Shown here: positions 1 through 6,500 of the stretch, piece by piece | Layout: each line of letters opens with the position of its first letter | Position numbering within the stretch: position 1 is the first letter of the stretch | Assembly (NCBI GenBank): GCA_019314005.1 | Contig: JAFDAE010000135.1 | Location: 1 to 9,300 of the forward strand | Origin: Deltaproteobacteria bacterium | GTDB lineage: Bacteria > Desulfobacterota > Desulfobacteria > C00003060 > C00003106 | DNA: 9,300 nt | Direction of reading: 5' to 3' | Position numbers and translations under genes: made by a program | The notes under the pieces: generated by a model | Seen by the model: only the letters and a program-made list of their open reading frames with translations | What the model was told of the DNA's origin: nothing | Databases searched by the model: none

Positions 1-1
1 A

Positions 2-358
2 GACGAAGTAGAAAAAGCAGAGGAAAAAGCACGAAAAGAAGCAGAAAAAAAGGTGCTTGAGAACCTGCGCAGTTGTCGTGAATCAAAGGATGTAAAAACT
101 ATTTTGCAAGTATTCTTGAATGTAAGAAAGTCGGCCCTAGTACGAAAGACTGCTGCAAGCTATTTGGGAGAACTTGGTGACCTCAACTGTATAGAACCTA
201 TTCGGAATCATACTTTCCATGATCCCGAAGTTCAGGAAAGCGCTGAACATGCTATAGAGTTAATACATAAGGCAAATTTTACAAAGGAATGTCCGTACTG
301 CGCCGAGATCATAAAGGCAAGGGCGAAGGTCTGCAAACACTGTAATAGAGAATTATAA
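2..358 (+). CDS. HEAT-repeat protein with C-terminal zinc ribbon (5'-truncated by window edge)
   Basis: The reading frame is open to the left edge, so this is the C-terminal part of a larger protein. The first 17 visible codons are almost all Glu, Lys, Ala and Arg, which suggests the end of a charged helix or coiled coil. A GTG at 53 is in frame but looks internal, because the charged stretch runs straight into it. A helical segment of about 60 residues follows, with HEAT/PBS-lyase-like spacing (VRKTAASYLGELGD, then IEPI and a second helix EVQESAEHAIELI). The last 22 residues form a short zinc ribbon, CPYC-x12-CKHC, of the kind often found at the ends of bacterial membrane or scaffold proteins. 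HEAT repeats generally mediate protein contacts, and the ribbon probably binds one zinc. The N-terminal domain and partner are unseen, so no function is assigned. The gene converges on the 83-aa gene, with a gap of only about 20 bases. Confidence 0.75.
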   Translation, partial: DEVEKAEEKARKEAEKKVLENLRSCRESKDVKTILQVFLNVRKSALVRKTAASYLGELGDLNCIEPIRNHTFHDPEVQESAEHAIELIHKANFTKECPYCAEIIKARAKVCKHCNREL

Positions 359-379
359 TATTCTGAATTCCTCAATTCC

Positions 380-631
380 TCAATCCTTTTCGGAATTCCC
401 CTGATCCACCCACTCCGGAATCGAGTGTAAGATAAAATCATAAGCATCGTCAAGCCGTTTTACCCTAGCCTCTTTCAGAATATCTTCCGCGTCAAACCAG
501 CACAGAGATTTCCCGTTGCGGTCATAGACGTTAAATATTCTGCGATTAGCCTCGCCGATATGTTCCTCGTCAACTATTCCAGTTACGATCTTTTTTGCTC
601 TTTCGTAAGGTATAAATTTTATTTCTTCCAT
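380..631 (-). CDS. Hypothetical small protein, 83 aa, coupled to the dGTPase gene
   Basis: I do not recognise this family. The product is small, acidic and soluble-looking (no signal peptide or membrane segment). It has a strand-like start (EEIKFIPYERAKKIVTGIVDE), a central YDRNGKSLCWFDAEDILKEA segment and a helical tail ending IPEWVDQG. The middle segment, with polar turns followed by a tryptophan and an acidic helix, resembles a small alpha/beta fold, but I cannot name it. The gene is believable because its ATG has a good ribosome binding site (AAGGAG, 6 nt upstream) that begins right after the TGA of the upstream dGTPase gene. The intergenic gap is only 13 nt, so the pair is very likely co-transcribed and probably translationally coupled. 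A role linked to the dGTPase would be inference from position only. Confidence 0.7.
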   Translation of the reverse strand: MEEIKFIPYERAKKIVTGIVDEEHIGEANRRIFNVYDRNGKSLCWFDAEDILKEARVKRLDDAYDFILHSIPEWVDQGNSEKD

Positions 632-644
632 GTATTTCTCCTTG

Positions 645-1697
645 TCAAACTAAGGGAGAAGGCAAAAAAACCTTCTCGTAAAGGCTCAAAGCATATCGGT
701 CGGTTATGCTTGCCATAAAGTCACAAACCCTTCTTTCAAGTGATATTTCCGGAGGAATTTCCCCCATTTCCATTTCAAGAAATTTTTGTTTCAAGTAATC
801 TTGATTATCCAAGAAATAGTAATACAGGTCGGCTAATACCCGCTTGGCTTTTACGAATTCTCTATGAACCCTCTCCGACCGGTACACATTATTATAAAGG
901 AATAACCTGAGATGCGTCATCGCCTCAAACACAACCTCGCTAAATTGCAAATGTATCCGATCTTCTTCTATAACGCTCGTGGAAATAAGATCTCTCACCA
1001 TTGTTGTTATTCGACTCGAGTGGTCGTGGCCCAGGATATTGGTACATACAGAAGGGATGTCCCTTTCCCTAATAACTCCACTTCGGATTGCGTCATCCAG
1101 ATCGTGGTTAAGGTAGGCCATAATATCCGCCACCCGGACCACCCTTCCTTCCATTGTCATTGCCAACTCGTTGAGATCATCCGGGATCACCTCTCCATAT
1201 CCCTTTGAATGCTTAAGGATGCCATCCCTGACCTCGTGGGTGAGATTCAGCCCTCTTCCCTTGTTTTCCAAAACATCAATTACCCGCAAACTCTGCTCAC
1301 TATGCCGAAAACCCTCGGGATAAATTTCATTTAATATTGTCTCGCCCCCGTGGCCAAAAGGTGTATGACCCAAATCATGCCCAAGGGCCACGGCTTCGGC
1401 AAGGTCTTCATTTAAGCGAAGACTACGTGCAATAACACGCGCGATTTCAGAAACCTCCAGAGTATGGGTCAGGCGTGTACGATAATGATCACCCATAGGA
1501 GCAAGAAACACCTGAGTCTTATGCTTGAGACGCCTGAAAGCCGTACAGTACACAATACGATCCCGGTCCCTTTGAAAAACAGTACGGATCGGACACGGCG
1601 CTTCGGGCATGACCCTCCCTTTAGAGTCAGAACTTAGACACGCAAGGGGGGACAGGGCATCTTGTTCTCGTCTTTCTACATCCTCACGAATTGACAT
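645..1697 (-). CDS. dgt: Deoxyguanosinetriphosphate triphosphohydrolase-like protein (HD superfamily)
   Basis: This 350-residue protein belongs to the dGTPase family, which cleaves dNTPs to the deoxynucleoside and inorganic triphosphate and so trims dNTP pools in the cytosol. The family signature is complete. The N-terminal segment has RDRDRIVYCTAFRRLKHKTQVF (about 43-64), followed by the HD metal site: RLTH (H78), HDLGHTPFGH (H107, D108, with H111 and H116 nearby) and AD-IMAY (D191). The NHDLDDAI stretch after D191 is also typical. The length matches the shorter class of dGTPase-like proteins, not the roughly 500-residue E. coli enzyme, so substrate preference is uncertain; dNTP-activated relatives are known in that class. 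ATG at 1697 is preceded by AAGGA with 10-nt spacing. A small unknown gene follows immediately. I see no frameshift or missing metal ligand. Confidence 0.93.
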   Translation of the reverse strand: MSIREDVERREQDALSPLACLSSDSKGRVMPEAPCPIRTVFQRDRDRIVYCTAFRRLKHKTQVFLAPMGDHYRTRLTHTLEVSEIARVIARSLRLNEDLAEAVALGHDLGHTPFGHGGETILNEIYPEGFRHSEQSLRVIDVLENKGRGLNLTHEVRDGILKHSKGYGEVIPDDLNELAMTMEGRVVRVADIMAYLNHDLDDAIRSGVIRERDIPSVCTNILGHDHSSRITTMVRDLISTSVIEEDRIHLQFSEVVFEAMTHLRLFLYNNVYRSERVHREFVKAKRVLADLYYYFLDNQDYLKQKFLEMEMGEIPPEISLERRVCDFMASITDRYALSLYEKVFLPSPLV

Positions 1698-1741
1698 GAA
1701 TATATGTTCCTTACTACATCCTTTTGAAAAAAAATTAGATT

Positions 1742-1772
1742 ATCATAAAGATAGCCGGTTTAAAAGTGTAAA
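1742..1772 (-). promoter_or_regulatory. Weak candidate promoter for the dGTPase gene
   Basis: Reading the minus strand, TTTACA (1772-1767) is followed after 19 nt by TATGAT (1747-1742), about 45 nt before the start codon at 1697. The boxes resemble a sigma-70 promoter, but the spacing is 2 nt longer than ideal, so this is only a candidate. It lies in the divergent gap shared with the HsdR-N gene. Confidence 0.22.
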
Positions 1773-1799
1773 ATTAGCTCATAGCTGAAAAGAAAAGTC

Positions 1800-1829
1800 T
1801 TTACATTATCCATTAATTTCACATATTCT
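1800..1829 (+). promoter_or_regulatory. Candidate sigma-70 promoter for the HsdR-N domain gene
   Basis: TTTACA at 1800-1805 and TATTCT at 1824-1829 are separated by 18 nt in an AT-rich gap. Transcription would start near 1836, leaving a leader of about 40 nt before the ATG at 1877. The match is by eye only. It is the best promoter-like pair in the gap on this strand. Confidence 0.33.
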
Positions 1830-1876
1830 CTTAGAAATATCAGTAAACCTTGGCTATACTTAAAGTGTGCATAGCA

Positions 1877-2413
1877 ATGTCCGAACATCATCTTATCCTT
1901 GGCGAAATCGTTGATTTCATAACCGGCAAAACCATAAAGGACACACACGATGAACGATATCGCCAGAAAATAGCCCGGTTTCTGGTTGAAAAAAAGGGCT
2001 ATCTCAAAACCGATATCCATCCTCGGCAGGACTTACGGATTTCAATTGACGGGAATGTTGCGGTAATACGTATCGATTTCGCGGTCAACGTAGAAGAAAA
2101 AACATTCATGGTAATACGGTATGGCCCAGGGTCTCTTGTAACACGTGAAAGGCCTTCTGTGGCTGCGGCACGATTGCTTGAACCATACCAAATCCCGGTT
2201 ACCATTGTTACCAACGGCGAAGACGCGGAAATTCTGGATACCGTTTCAGGCAAAGTCATCGCCCATGGTTTTGATGCCATACCATCAAAGAAAGAGGGAA
2301 TAAAGCGTGTAAGAAAAATACAATTGCATGCTATCCCTGAGAGGCAAGCTGAAAAAGAAATGAGAATCTTATACGCCTTTGACATAGTGGGAAGCTGTGA
2401 GTGTGGTTTATAG
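1877..2413 (+). CDS. Stand-alone HsdR N-terminal (restriction-endonuclease-like) domain protein
   Basis: The 178-residue product resembles the N-terminal domain of type I restriction enzyme R subunits (HSDR_N_2 type) but lacks any helicase or translocase part. Visible landmarks are an N-terminal segment with RYRQKIARFLVEKKGY (about 27-42), a strand with IRIDFAV (D67 in the position of the usual nuclease Asp), and a conserved-looking RYGPGSLVTRERPSVAAARLL block at 81-101, then a strand pair ending in TNGEDAEILDT. The usual E-x-K strand reads V79-I-R81, so the catalytic pair seems absent and nuclease activity is doubtful. I prefer ATG 1877; TTG 1850 and GTG 1865 are in-frame alternatives, and none has a strong ribosome binding site. 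No HsdM or HsdS gene lies in the window, so this is not a visible restriction locus. Its cellular role is unknown. Confidence 0.72.
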   Translation: MSEHHLILGEIVDFITGKTIKDTHDERYRQKIARFLVEKKGYLKTDIHPRQDLRISIDGNVAVIRIDFAVNVEEKTFMVIRYGPGSLVTRERPSVAAARLLEPYQIPVTIVTNGEDAEILDTVSGKVIAHGFDAIPSKKEGIKRVRKIQLHAIPERQAEKEMRILYAFDIVGSCECGL

Positions 2414-2416
2414 TTA

Positions 2417-2634
2417 ATCACGAAAGCACGAAAACACGAAATTTGATTTACTGCTCTTTTTATCTTTAAAATACTTGTAACTACTCAGGTTGTTAGGTTC
2501 ACGGTTGCTCGCCATCGCTCTCGCTCAGACGAGGCGGACGGGTCAGTTTAACCTTGAACCGTGAACCCCTGAACTTTGAACCTAAACAGTTATCTCTTTT
2601 TTTTCGTGCTTTCGTCCTTTCGTGTTTTCGTGAT
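2417..2634. repeat. Nested inverted repeat built from degenerate short words
   Basis: This gap between the HsdR-N gene and the deaminase gene is almost filled by an imperfect palindrome. The outer left arm (2417-2442) is a run of CACGAAA-type words, and the outer right arm (about 2601-2634) is its reverse complement with a few extra words. Inside, GGTTCACGGTT (2496-2506) pairs perfectly with AACCGTGAACC (2557-2567). The right inner flank (2554-2582) repeats the word TGAAC/TTGAACC at 7-8 nt intervals. No open reading frame here has coding character. The left arm begins 4 nt after the TAG of the upstream gene, so it could act as a transcript 3' structure. The origin and activity are unknown. 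Confidence 0.7.
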
Positions 2635-2693
2635 AGCTTTTTGAAAGTGCCCATGGTTGACCGATTTAATTCTCTAACAAGATAGAAATCCTA

Positions 2694-3203
2694 ATGCAAT
2701 TGAACTACGAACATTTTATGAGCAAAGCCCTTTACGAGGCAGAACGAGCTCTCAAGGCCGGAGAGTTTCCTGTGGGATGTATTATGGTTTACGAAGACGA
2801 AGTAATTGCGACCGGAGTCCGAAAAAATAGCACGCAGAAAAATAGAAACGAATTGGACCATGCTGAGATTGTGGTTTTGCGTAAATTGAATGAGCTCGAT
2901 CGATCTATAGACAGATCAAAAATTACCCTGTTTTGTACTATGGAGCCGTGCCTGATGTGTTATTCCGCATTAATCTTGAACGGAATCGAACATATCGTCT
3001 ATGCATATGAAGACGCCATGAGCGGCGGAACCGAACTCGATCTAAAGAAACTAAAACCATTGTACCGAGATACGAACATAAAGATCACACCGCATATCTT
3101 AAGAGACGAGAGTCTAAAGCTTTTTAAACAATTTTTCTCGGACCCGGCAAACGATTACTGGAAAGATAGTTTGTTGGCCGAGTATACTTTAGGCGCGTTA
3201 TAG
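2694..3203 (+). CDS. Nucleoside deaminase of the cytidine/deoxycytidylate deaminase fold (TadA/GuaD-like)
   Basis: This 169-residue zinc hydrolase has the CDA signature: H56-A-E58 (zinc ligand and proton-shuttling Glu), then TMEP-C86-LM-C89 (two Cys zinc ligands). The N-terminal FPVGCIMV strand (25-32) is also typical. Members deaminate cytosine, guanine or adenine rings in bases, nucleosides or the tRNA wobble position. Against TadA, the motif region reads HAEIVVLRKL and TMEPCLMCYSALI, where TadA normally has HAE-ALR and EPC-MC-GA, so the canonical tRNA adenosine deaminase is not certain. The C-terminal helix (FKQFFSDPANDYWKDSLL) is of normal length. ATG 2694 has no clear ribosome binding site; ATG 2718 (M9) is a possible alternative. 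The gene stands alone between two repeat-filled gaps. I am confident of the fold but not of the substrate. Confidence 0.85.
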   Translation: MQLNYEHFMSKALYEAERALKAGEFPVGCIMVYEDEVIATGVRKNSTQKNRNELDHAEIVVLRKLNELDRSIDRSKITLFCTMEPCLMCYSALILNGIEHIVYAYEDAMSGGTELDLKKLKPLYRDTNIKITPHILRDESLKLFKQFFSDPANDYWKDSLLAEYTLGAL

Positions 3204-3251
3204 GAATAAAGAGTTTGAGGGTTGTAATAGTTTTAGAGCTGGAGACAATGA

Positions 3252-3309
3252 GTTGCGTGTTACGCGTTGCGAGTTACGGGTTTCAGACACGCAACTCGTA
3301 ACCCGCAAC
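3252..3309. repeat. Hairpin of alternating GTTGCG / GTTACG words
   Basis: The left arm (3252-3274) is made of 8-nt units of the form GTTGCGx/GTTACGx. The right arm (3287-3309) is its reverse complement, with mismatches only at about three variable positions, one per unit. The loop is 12 nt. The stem could form in DNA or in the transcript downstream of the deaminase gene, and it lies about 65 nt before the radical SAM start codon. No U-tract follows directly, so it is not a textbook terminator. The word structure resembles, in style, the repeat at 2417-2634. Confidence 0.72.
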
Positions 3310-3373
3310 ATTAGCTTTCGATCCTCCATCTCTGAATAATAAAATAAAGACTTTTTTCTATACAAGGATTTTT

Positions 3374-4432
3374 GTGAAACAGACGGTAGCATTCAAAAAA
3401 AACGAACGTAATATATTCTTTCACATTCTGACCCGGTGCAACCTCAAGTGTCGGCACTGTTATATCAATCCCAGACAACATGGAAAAGAAACCCTTCCGG
3501 CCGACACTGTCATGCGGTGGCTGAGAACGCTTTTCGATGCAAAAAAAGAAACGAACGTTATCTTTTTAGGAGGCGAGCCTACCCTCCATCCTGAATTGGA
3601 TCTTTGCATCAAGGAGGCAAGAAAAATAGGATATCGGTCAATCACCGTCGACACTAATGGTTATCTTTTTAACGACATCCTGAACAAGGTGACTCCTGAG
3701 GAAGTTGACTATTTAAGCTTCAGCCTGGACGGAGCTACCAAGACGGTAAACGACAAAATCAGGGGCAAAGGGTGCTATAAAAAATGCACTGAAGGAATAA
3801 AAAAAGCGGTTTCTAAGGGGTTCCGTACCAGCCTCATATTTACGGTCAGCAGACTTAACATTCATGAACTCGGGCAAATGCCGCCCTTGCTCAATAGCCT
3901 GGGGATCGACCGTTTTTTTATACAGGTCATAGGACTTAGAGGAACGCCGGCAAAAAAGAGAAGTGATCTTCAGTTGACCAAAGAAGAATGGAGCGACCTT
4001 GTCCCAAAGGTGGCCCAAGAGGCGGCCTCTCTTGGGATACGGGTCACCTATCCAAAAGTCTTTCTGGAAAAAAATGAACCTTTCGAGTGCGCGGGAGTGG
4101 TAGCGGATAATTTCTTTATCTTCCCGAACGGAAGGGTCTACCAATGCCCCCTTTGTGAAGATTTTGCTATTCATTCCCATAGATTCAAAAAAGATACCCT
4201 GACACCACTATATGGCATTCGAGAACGGGAGCTCTTTCAACTCTCCATCCCGGAAGGTTGCGTTATGAACAAGATATTGCAACCGGGGAATCTCCGTTAC
4301 GACGAGAGTGGAACGCCGGAATACAAGATAGCCTGCTGCCTGCTGAAAGAGACCGTTTTGGCTCATAGCCCCGCCCGGGCGGGGCTCACGGCTCATAGTT
4401 CCCGCCCGTATACGAACAATAAAACTTATTGA
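3374..4432 (+). CDS. Radical SAM protein with SPASM-like C-terminal cysteine domain
   Basis: This 352-residue protein carries C22-x3-C26-x2-C29 in LTRCNLKCRHCY, which binds the [4Fe-4S] cluster that cleaves S-adenosylmethionine. The GGEP motif (66-69) and the SFSLDGA strand fit the radical SAM barrel. The C-terminal third has further cysteines: C239 in ECAG, C258 and C261 in NGRVYQCPLC, C296, and C321-C322. Their arrangement resembles a SPASM or twitch auxiliary cluster domain. Such enzymes modify peptides, proteins or cofactors, but no precursor peptide or partner is visible nearby. GTG 3374 has AAGGA 5 nt upstream, which decides the start. The last roughly 25 residues (from LAHSPARAG) are encoded by a GC palindrome and repeat at 4360-4400, so the C-terminus has probably been extended by repeat DNA. 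The substrate is unknown. Confidence 0.88.
   Translation: MKQTVAFKKNERNIFFHILTRCNLKCRHCYINPRQHGKETLPADTVMRWLRTLFDAKKETNVIFLGGEPTLHPELDLCIKEARKIGYRSITVDTNGYLFNDILNKVTPEEVDYLSFSLDGATKTVNDKIRGKGCYKKCTEGIKKAVSKGFRTSLIFTVSRLNIHELGQMPPLLNSLGIDRFFIQVIGLRGTPAKKRSDLQLTKEEWSDLVPKVAQEAASLGIRVTYPKVFLEKNEPFECAGVVADNFFIFPNGRVYQCPLCEDFAIHSHRFKKDTLTPLYGIRERELFQLSIPEGCVMNKILQPGNLRYDESGTPEYKIACCLLKETVLAHSPARAGLTAHSSRPYTNNKTY
4360..4408. repeat. Partial tandem repeat with a perfect 20-bp GC palindrome inside a coding 3' end
   Basis: AGCCCCGCCCGGGCGGGGCT (4367-4386) is a perfect palindrome without a loop. It is preceded by GGCTCATAG (4360-4368), which recurs at 4390-4398 and is again followed by a near copy of CCCGCCCG. 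The block is thus a 30-bp unit plus a partial second unit. It lies in frame within the last codons of the radical SAM gene and supplies its tail. Base composition is far richer in GC than its surroundings, which suggests an acquired repeat. Confidence 0.75.
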
Positions 4433-4483
4433 CTTCACACCTAACTATGTTAACGTAAAATGTTTAACTTAACCATAAATTAG

Positions 4484-4529
4484 CCAGCTTCGGCTGGACT
4501 TGTAGCGCAGAGCTTTAGCTCTGCGCTAC
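4484..4529 (+). terminator. Tandem hairpins downstream of the radical SAM gene (possible terminator or repeat element)
   Basis: Two hairpins sit 4 nt apart. The first is CCAGC-TTCG-GCTGG (4484-4497), with a stable UUCG-type tetraloop. The second is a perfect 12-bp stem, GTAGCGCAGAGC (4502-4513), loop TTTA, then GCTCTGCGCTAC (4518-4529). It is followed by GTTTAAAAAA, a weak T-run only. Position (about 50 nt after the stop codon) and stem strength suit transcript termination or 3' protection. The near-perfect symmetry also fits a dispersed palindromic repeat. Confidence 0.5.
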
Positions 4530-4588
4530 GTTTAAAAAATGGAAATTCCTATGCCATAGAAATGACAAGATAAGGAGAATAACCGTTC

Positions 4589-5437
4589 ATGTCTGAGACA
4601 AACAAAACTGAAGCCGGATCCCGGCTGGAACCGATACAACTTTTCAATGACAGCACGTTTCATTTTGAGTGCCGCAAGGGACTCTCATGTTATACTGCAT
4701 GTTGCAGCAGAATCGATATCCTATTGACCCCGTACGATGTCATCCGGATGAAAAACCGGTTGGGACTCTCCTCTGCAGAATTTCTTGCCCTGTACACAAA
4801 ACCGGAACTGTTACAAAAACACGGCCTCCCCGTTGCAACGCTCAAGATGCTGGATGATGAAGAGGAGCGTTGTCCTTTTGTGAGGCCCGATGGTTGTCTG
4901 ATTTATGAGGATCGTCCTTCGTCCTGTCGTTACTACCCCGTGGGACTGGCCAACCTGAGGGAAAAGGACAAGTCAGCCCACGATCAGTTCTACTTCCTTG
5001 TCAAGGAAGACCACTGCGTAGGGTTTGACGAAAAAAAGGAATGGACAGTGGCAGAATGGAGAAAGGATCAGGGGGCCGACGTCTATGACGAAGTAAATCG
5101 CAGTTGGATGGAGATCGTGCTCCGCAAGAGATCCTTTAGCAGCAAAGCTCAGCTCAGTGAAAAGAGCCGTGAGATATTCTTTATGGTAAGCTACAACATG
5201 GAAAGGCTCCGTCAGTTTGTATTTGAGAGCAGCTTCCTTGCCCGTTACGATATTCCGAAAGATCTTGTGGAAAAGGCACGAGAGAGTGAAGTCGATTTGC
5301 TGCAGCTCGGTTGTGAGTGGCTGAAGTGTGCTTTTTTTGGTGAGGGCACAATAAAACCAAAAGAAGATGTTCAGGAAAAAGGAGAGAATACCCCTCGCCA
5401 GGAAGGGCAGCAAAACGTTGCCGGCAACAGGGAATAA
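4589..5437 (+). CDS. CxxxCxxCC-type (YkgJ family) cysteine cluster protein
   Basis: The 282-residue product matches the zinc/iron-chelating family once called UPF0153. The first cluster is C28-x5-C34-x3-C38-C39 (FECRKGLSCYTACC). The second is C95 (RCPF), C103 (GCLIYEDRPSSC) and C113 (CRYYPVGL), the order typical of this family. These cysteines are thought to bind a metal or an Fe-S cluster; the biochemical role of most members is unknown. The middle and C-terminal regions are helical and charged. The last 30 or so residues are low-complexity Lys/Glu/Gln and probably disordered. ATG 4589 has AAGGAG 11 nt upstream, slightly far. The gene lies 27 nt before the MetE-like pseudogene on the same strand, so the two probably formed one operon. 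Confidence 0.88.
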   Translation: MSETNKTEAGSRLEPIQLFNDSTFHFECRKGLSCYTACCSRIDILLTPYDVIRMKNRLGLSSAEFLALYTKPELLQKHGLPVATLKMLDDEEERCPFVRPDGCLIYEDRPSSCRYYPVGLANLREKDKSAHDQFYFLVKEDHCVGFDEKKEWTVAEWRKDQGADVYDEVNRSWMEIVLRKRSFSSKAQLSEKSREIFFMVSYNMERLRQFVFESSFLARYDIPKDLVEKARESEVDLLQLGCEWLKCAFFGEGTIKPKEDVQEKGENTPRQEGQQNVAGNRE

Positions 5438-5464
5438 ACGGGCGGTTGTCTAAACAAAAAACAC

Positions 5465-6483
5465 ATGAATGATTTTAAACCACAAGCAAAGGCTACACTT
5501 ATCGGAAGCCTCCCGATAAGTGATCACGATGAGGCGCTCCGGATCGTCATGGAGTCTACACCGGATATCCCCCTATGGGTGCAACTCCCTGTCCATCACG
5601 AGGAAGGTATGTTGACACAATTTGTGTCCGGATTGCCGGGGCTCGTCACCTCGAACGATAGGATAATCCTCGATTCTTCCCTGAACAACTTCGAACGCGA
5701 GCTTCTGGACTTCTACGAGGAATACATCGCGGTCACCCAGGGAACAAAGTCTCTTGATGCATCCCGCTTTATTCTTACAAAAGAGTCCGCGCCAGGCTTC
5801 TTCGTGCTGCAAGAAGCGCTCAAGACAGTCTCCAGGCCCTTTGCAATCAAAGGACAAATCACAGGCCCGGTGACCCTCTCCCTGGGGCTTACCGATCAAA
5901 ACAAGCAGGCGGTCTTTTATGACAAGCGACTCCGTGATGCGGTAACAAAGATTATTGCGCTCAAGGCCCGATGGCAAGTGGAACAGTTGAAGCAATTCGG
6001 AGCGCCGATCATCATTTTCCTGGATGAACCAGGACTGGCCGGATTCGGTTCGTCCGCCCTTATCGGAGTGTCCAAAGAAGATGTGGAGAAACTACTTGCC
6101 GAAGTTATCGATCAAATTCATCTGGGTCGTTGATTCTGGAATCTTCGGCAGACATTCTGAGTTTTGATGCCTATGACTACTTTGACCGCTTGATTCTCTA
6201 TGCAAAGGAATTAAAAAAATTTCTCGAACAGGACAAGATTCTTGCCTGGGGGATTGTGCCGACAGCCAAAGAAGAAGATATCGAAAAAGAAACCGCGGCC
6301 AGCCTGGTGGCAAGGTGGAAGAAGGAAGCAAGCGAACTGGAAACGCTGGGAATAAGCCAAACACAAATCTTATCACAGTCGCTGATCACACCGAGCTGCG
6401 GCACCGGTTCTATGAGTCTTGACCATGCGCGAAAGGTCTTAAAACTAAACCTGGAGGTTTCCGGCTCCCTTCGATGCCTTTGA
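5465..6483 (+). pseudogene. UROD/MetE-like (cobalamin-independent methionine synthase fold) gene broken by a deletion
   Basis: Two reading frames together make one protein of the UROD/MetE superfamily. The first (5465 to the TGA at 6131-6133, 222 aa) holds the start of the barrel: KATLIGSLP, WVQLP, KGQITGPVTLS and FLDEPGLAG. The second (from about 6124, frame +1, to the TGA at 6481-6483) continues with LILESSADILSFDAYDYF, ILAWGIVPT, ITPSCGTGS and a C-terminal helix. At the junction, IDQIH is followed almost at once by GSLILESSAD. Relatives, from memory, have about 15 residues between, including an HCC/HxC zinc motif. A deletion of 3n+1 bases, near 46-49, would explain both the frame change and the loss. 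The remaining zinc-ligand Cys in PSCGTGS is kept. Intact relatives are presumed methyl-transfer enzymes; this copy is probably inactive unless the gap is an assembly error. Confidence 0.8.
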
Positions 6484-6500
6484 AAAACGCGACATTTTTT

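Noticed and set aside
365..398. GAATTCC/GGAATTC inverted pair as a bidirectional terminator between the convergent genes
   Set aside because: The stem is only 7 bp with a 20-nt loop, it overlaps the end of the minus-strand gene, and no T-run follows.
912..1208. Plus-strand open frame within the dGTPase region
   Set aside because: It is antisense to a strongly conserved HD-family gene and shows no domain.
2417..2640. CRISPR-like array of short repeats
   Set aside because: The repeated words are 7-9 nt, degenerate and without uniform spacers; no cas gene is nearby.
6120..6133. Programmed ribosomal frameshift in the MetE-like gene
   Set aside because: No slippery run is present at the junction, and a whole motif is missing, which a frameshift alone would not explain.
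6130..6483. Second half of the MetE-like protein as an independent gene starting at TTG 6130
   Set aside because: The TTG overlaps the previous stop and has no ribosome binding site; the sequence continues the upstream protein, so a broken single gene is simpler.
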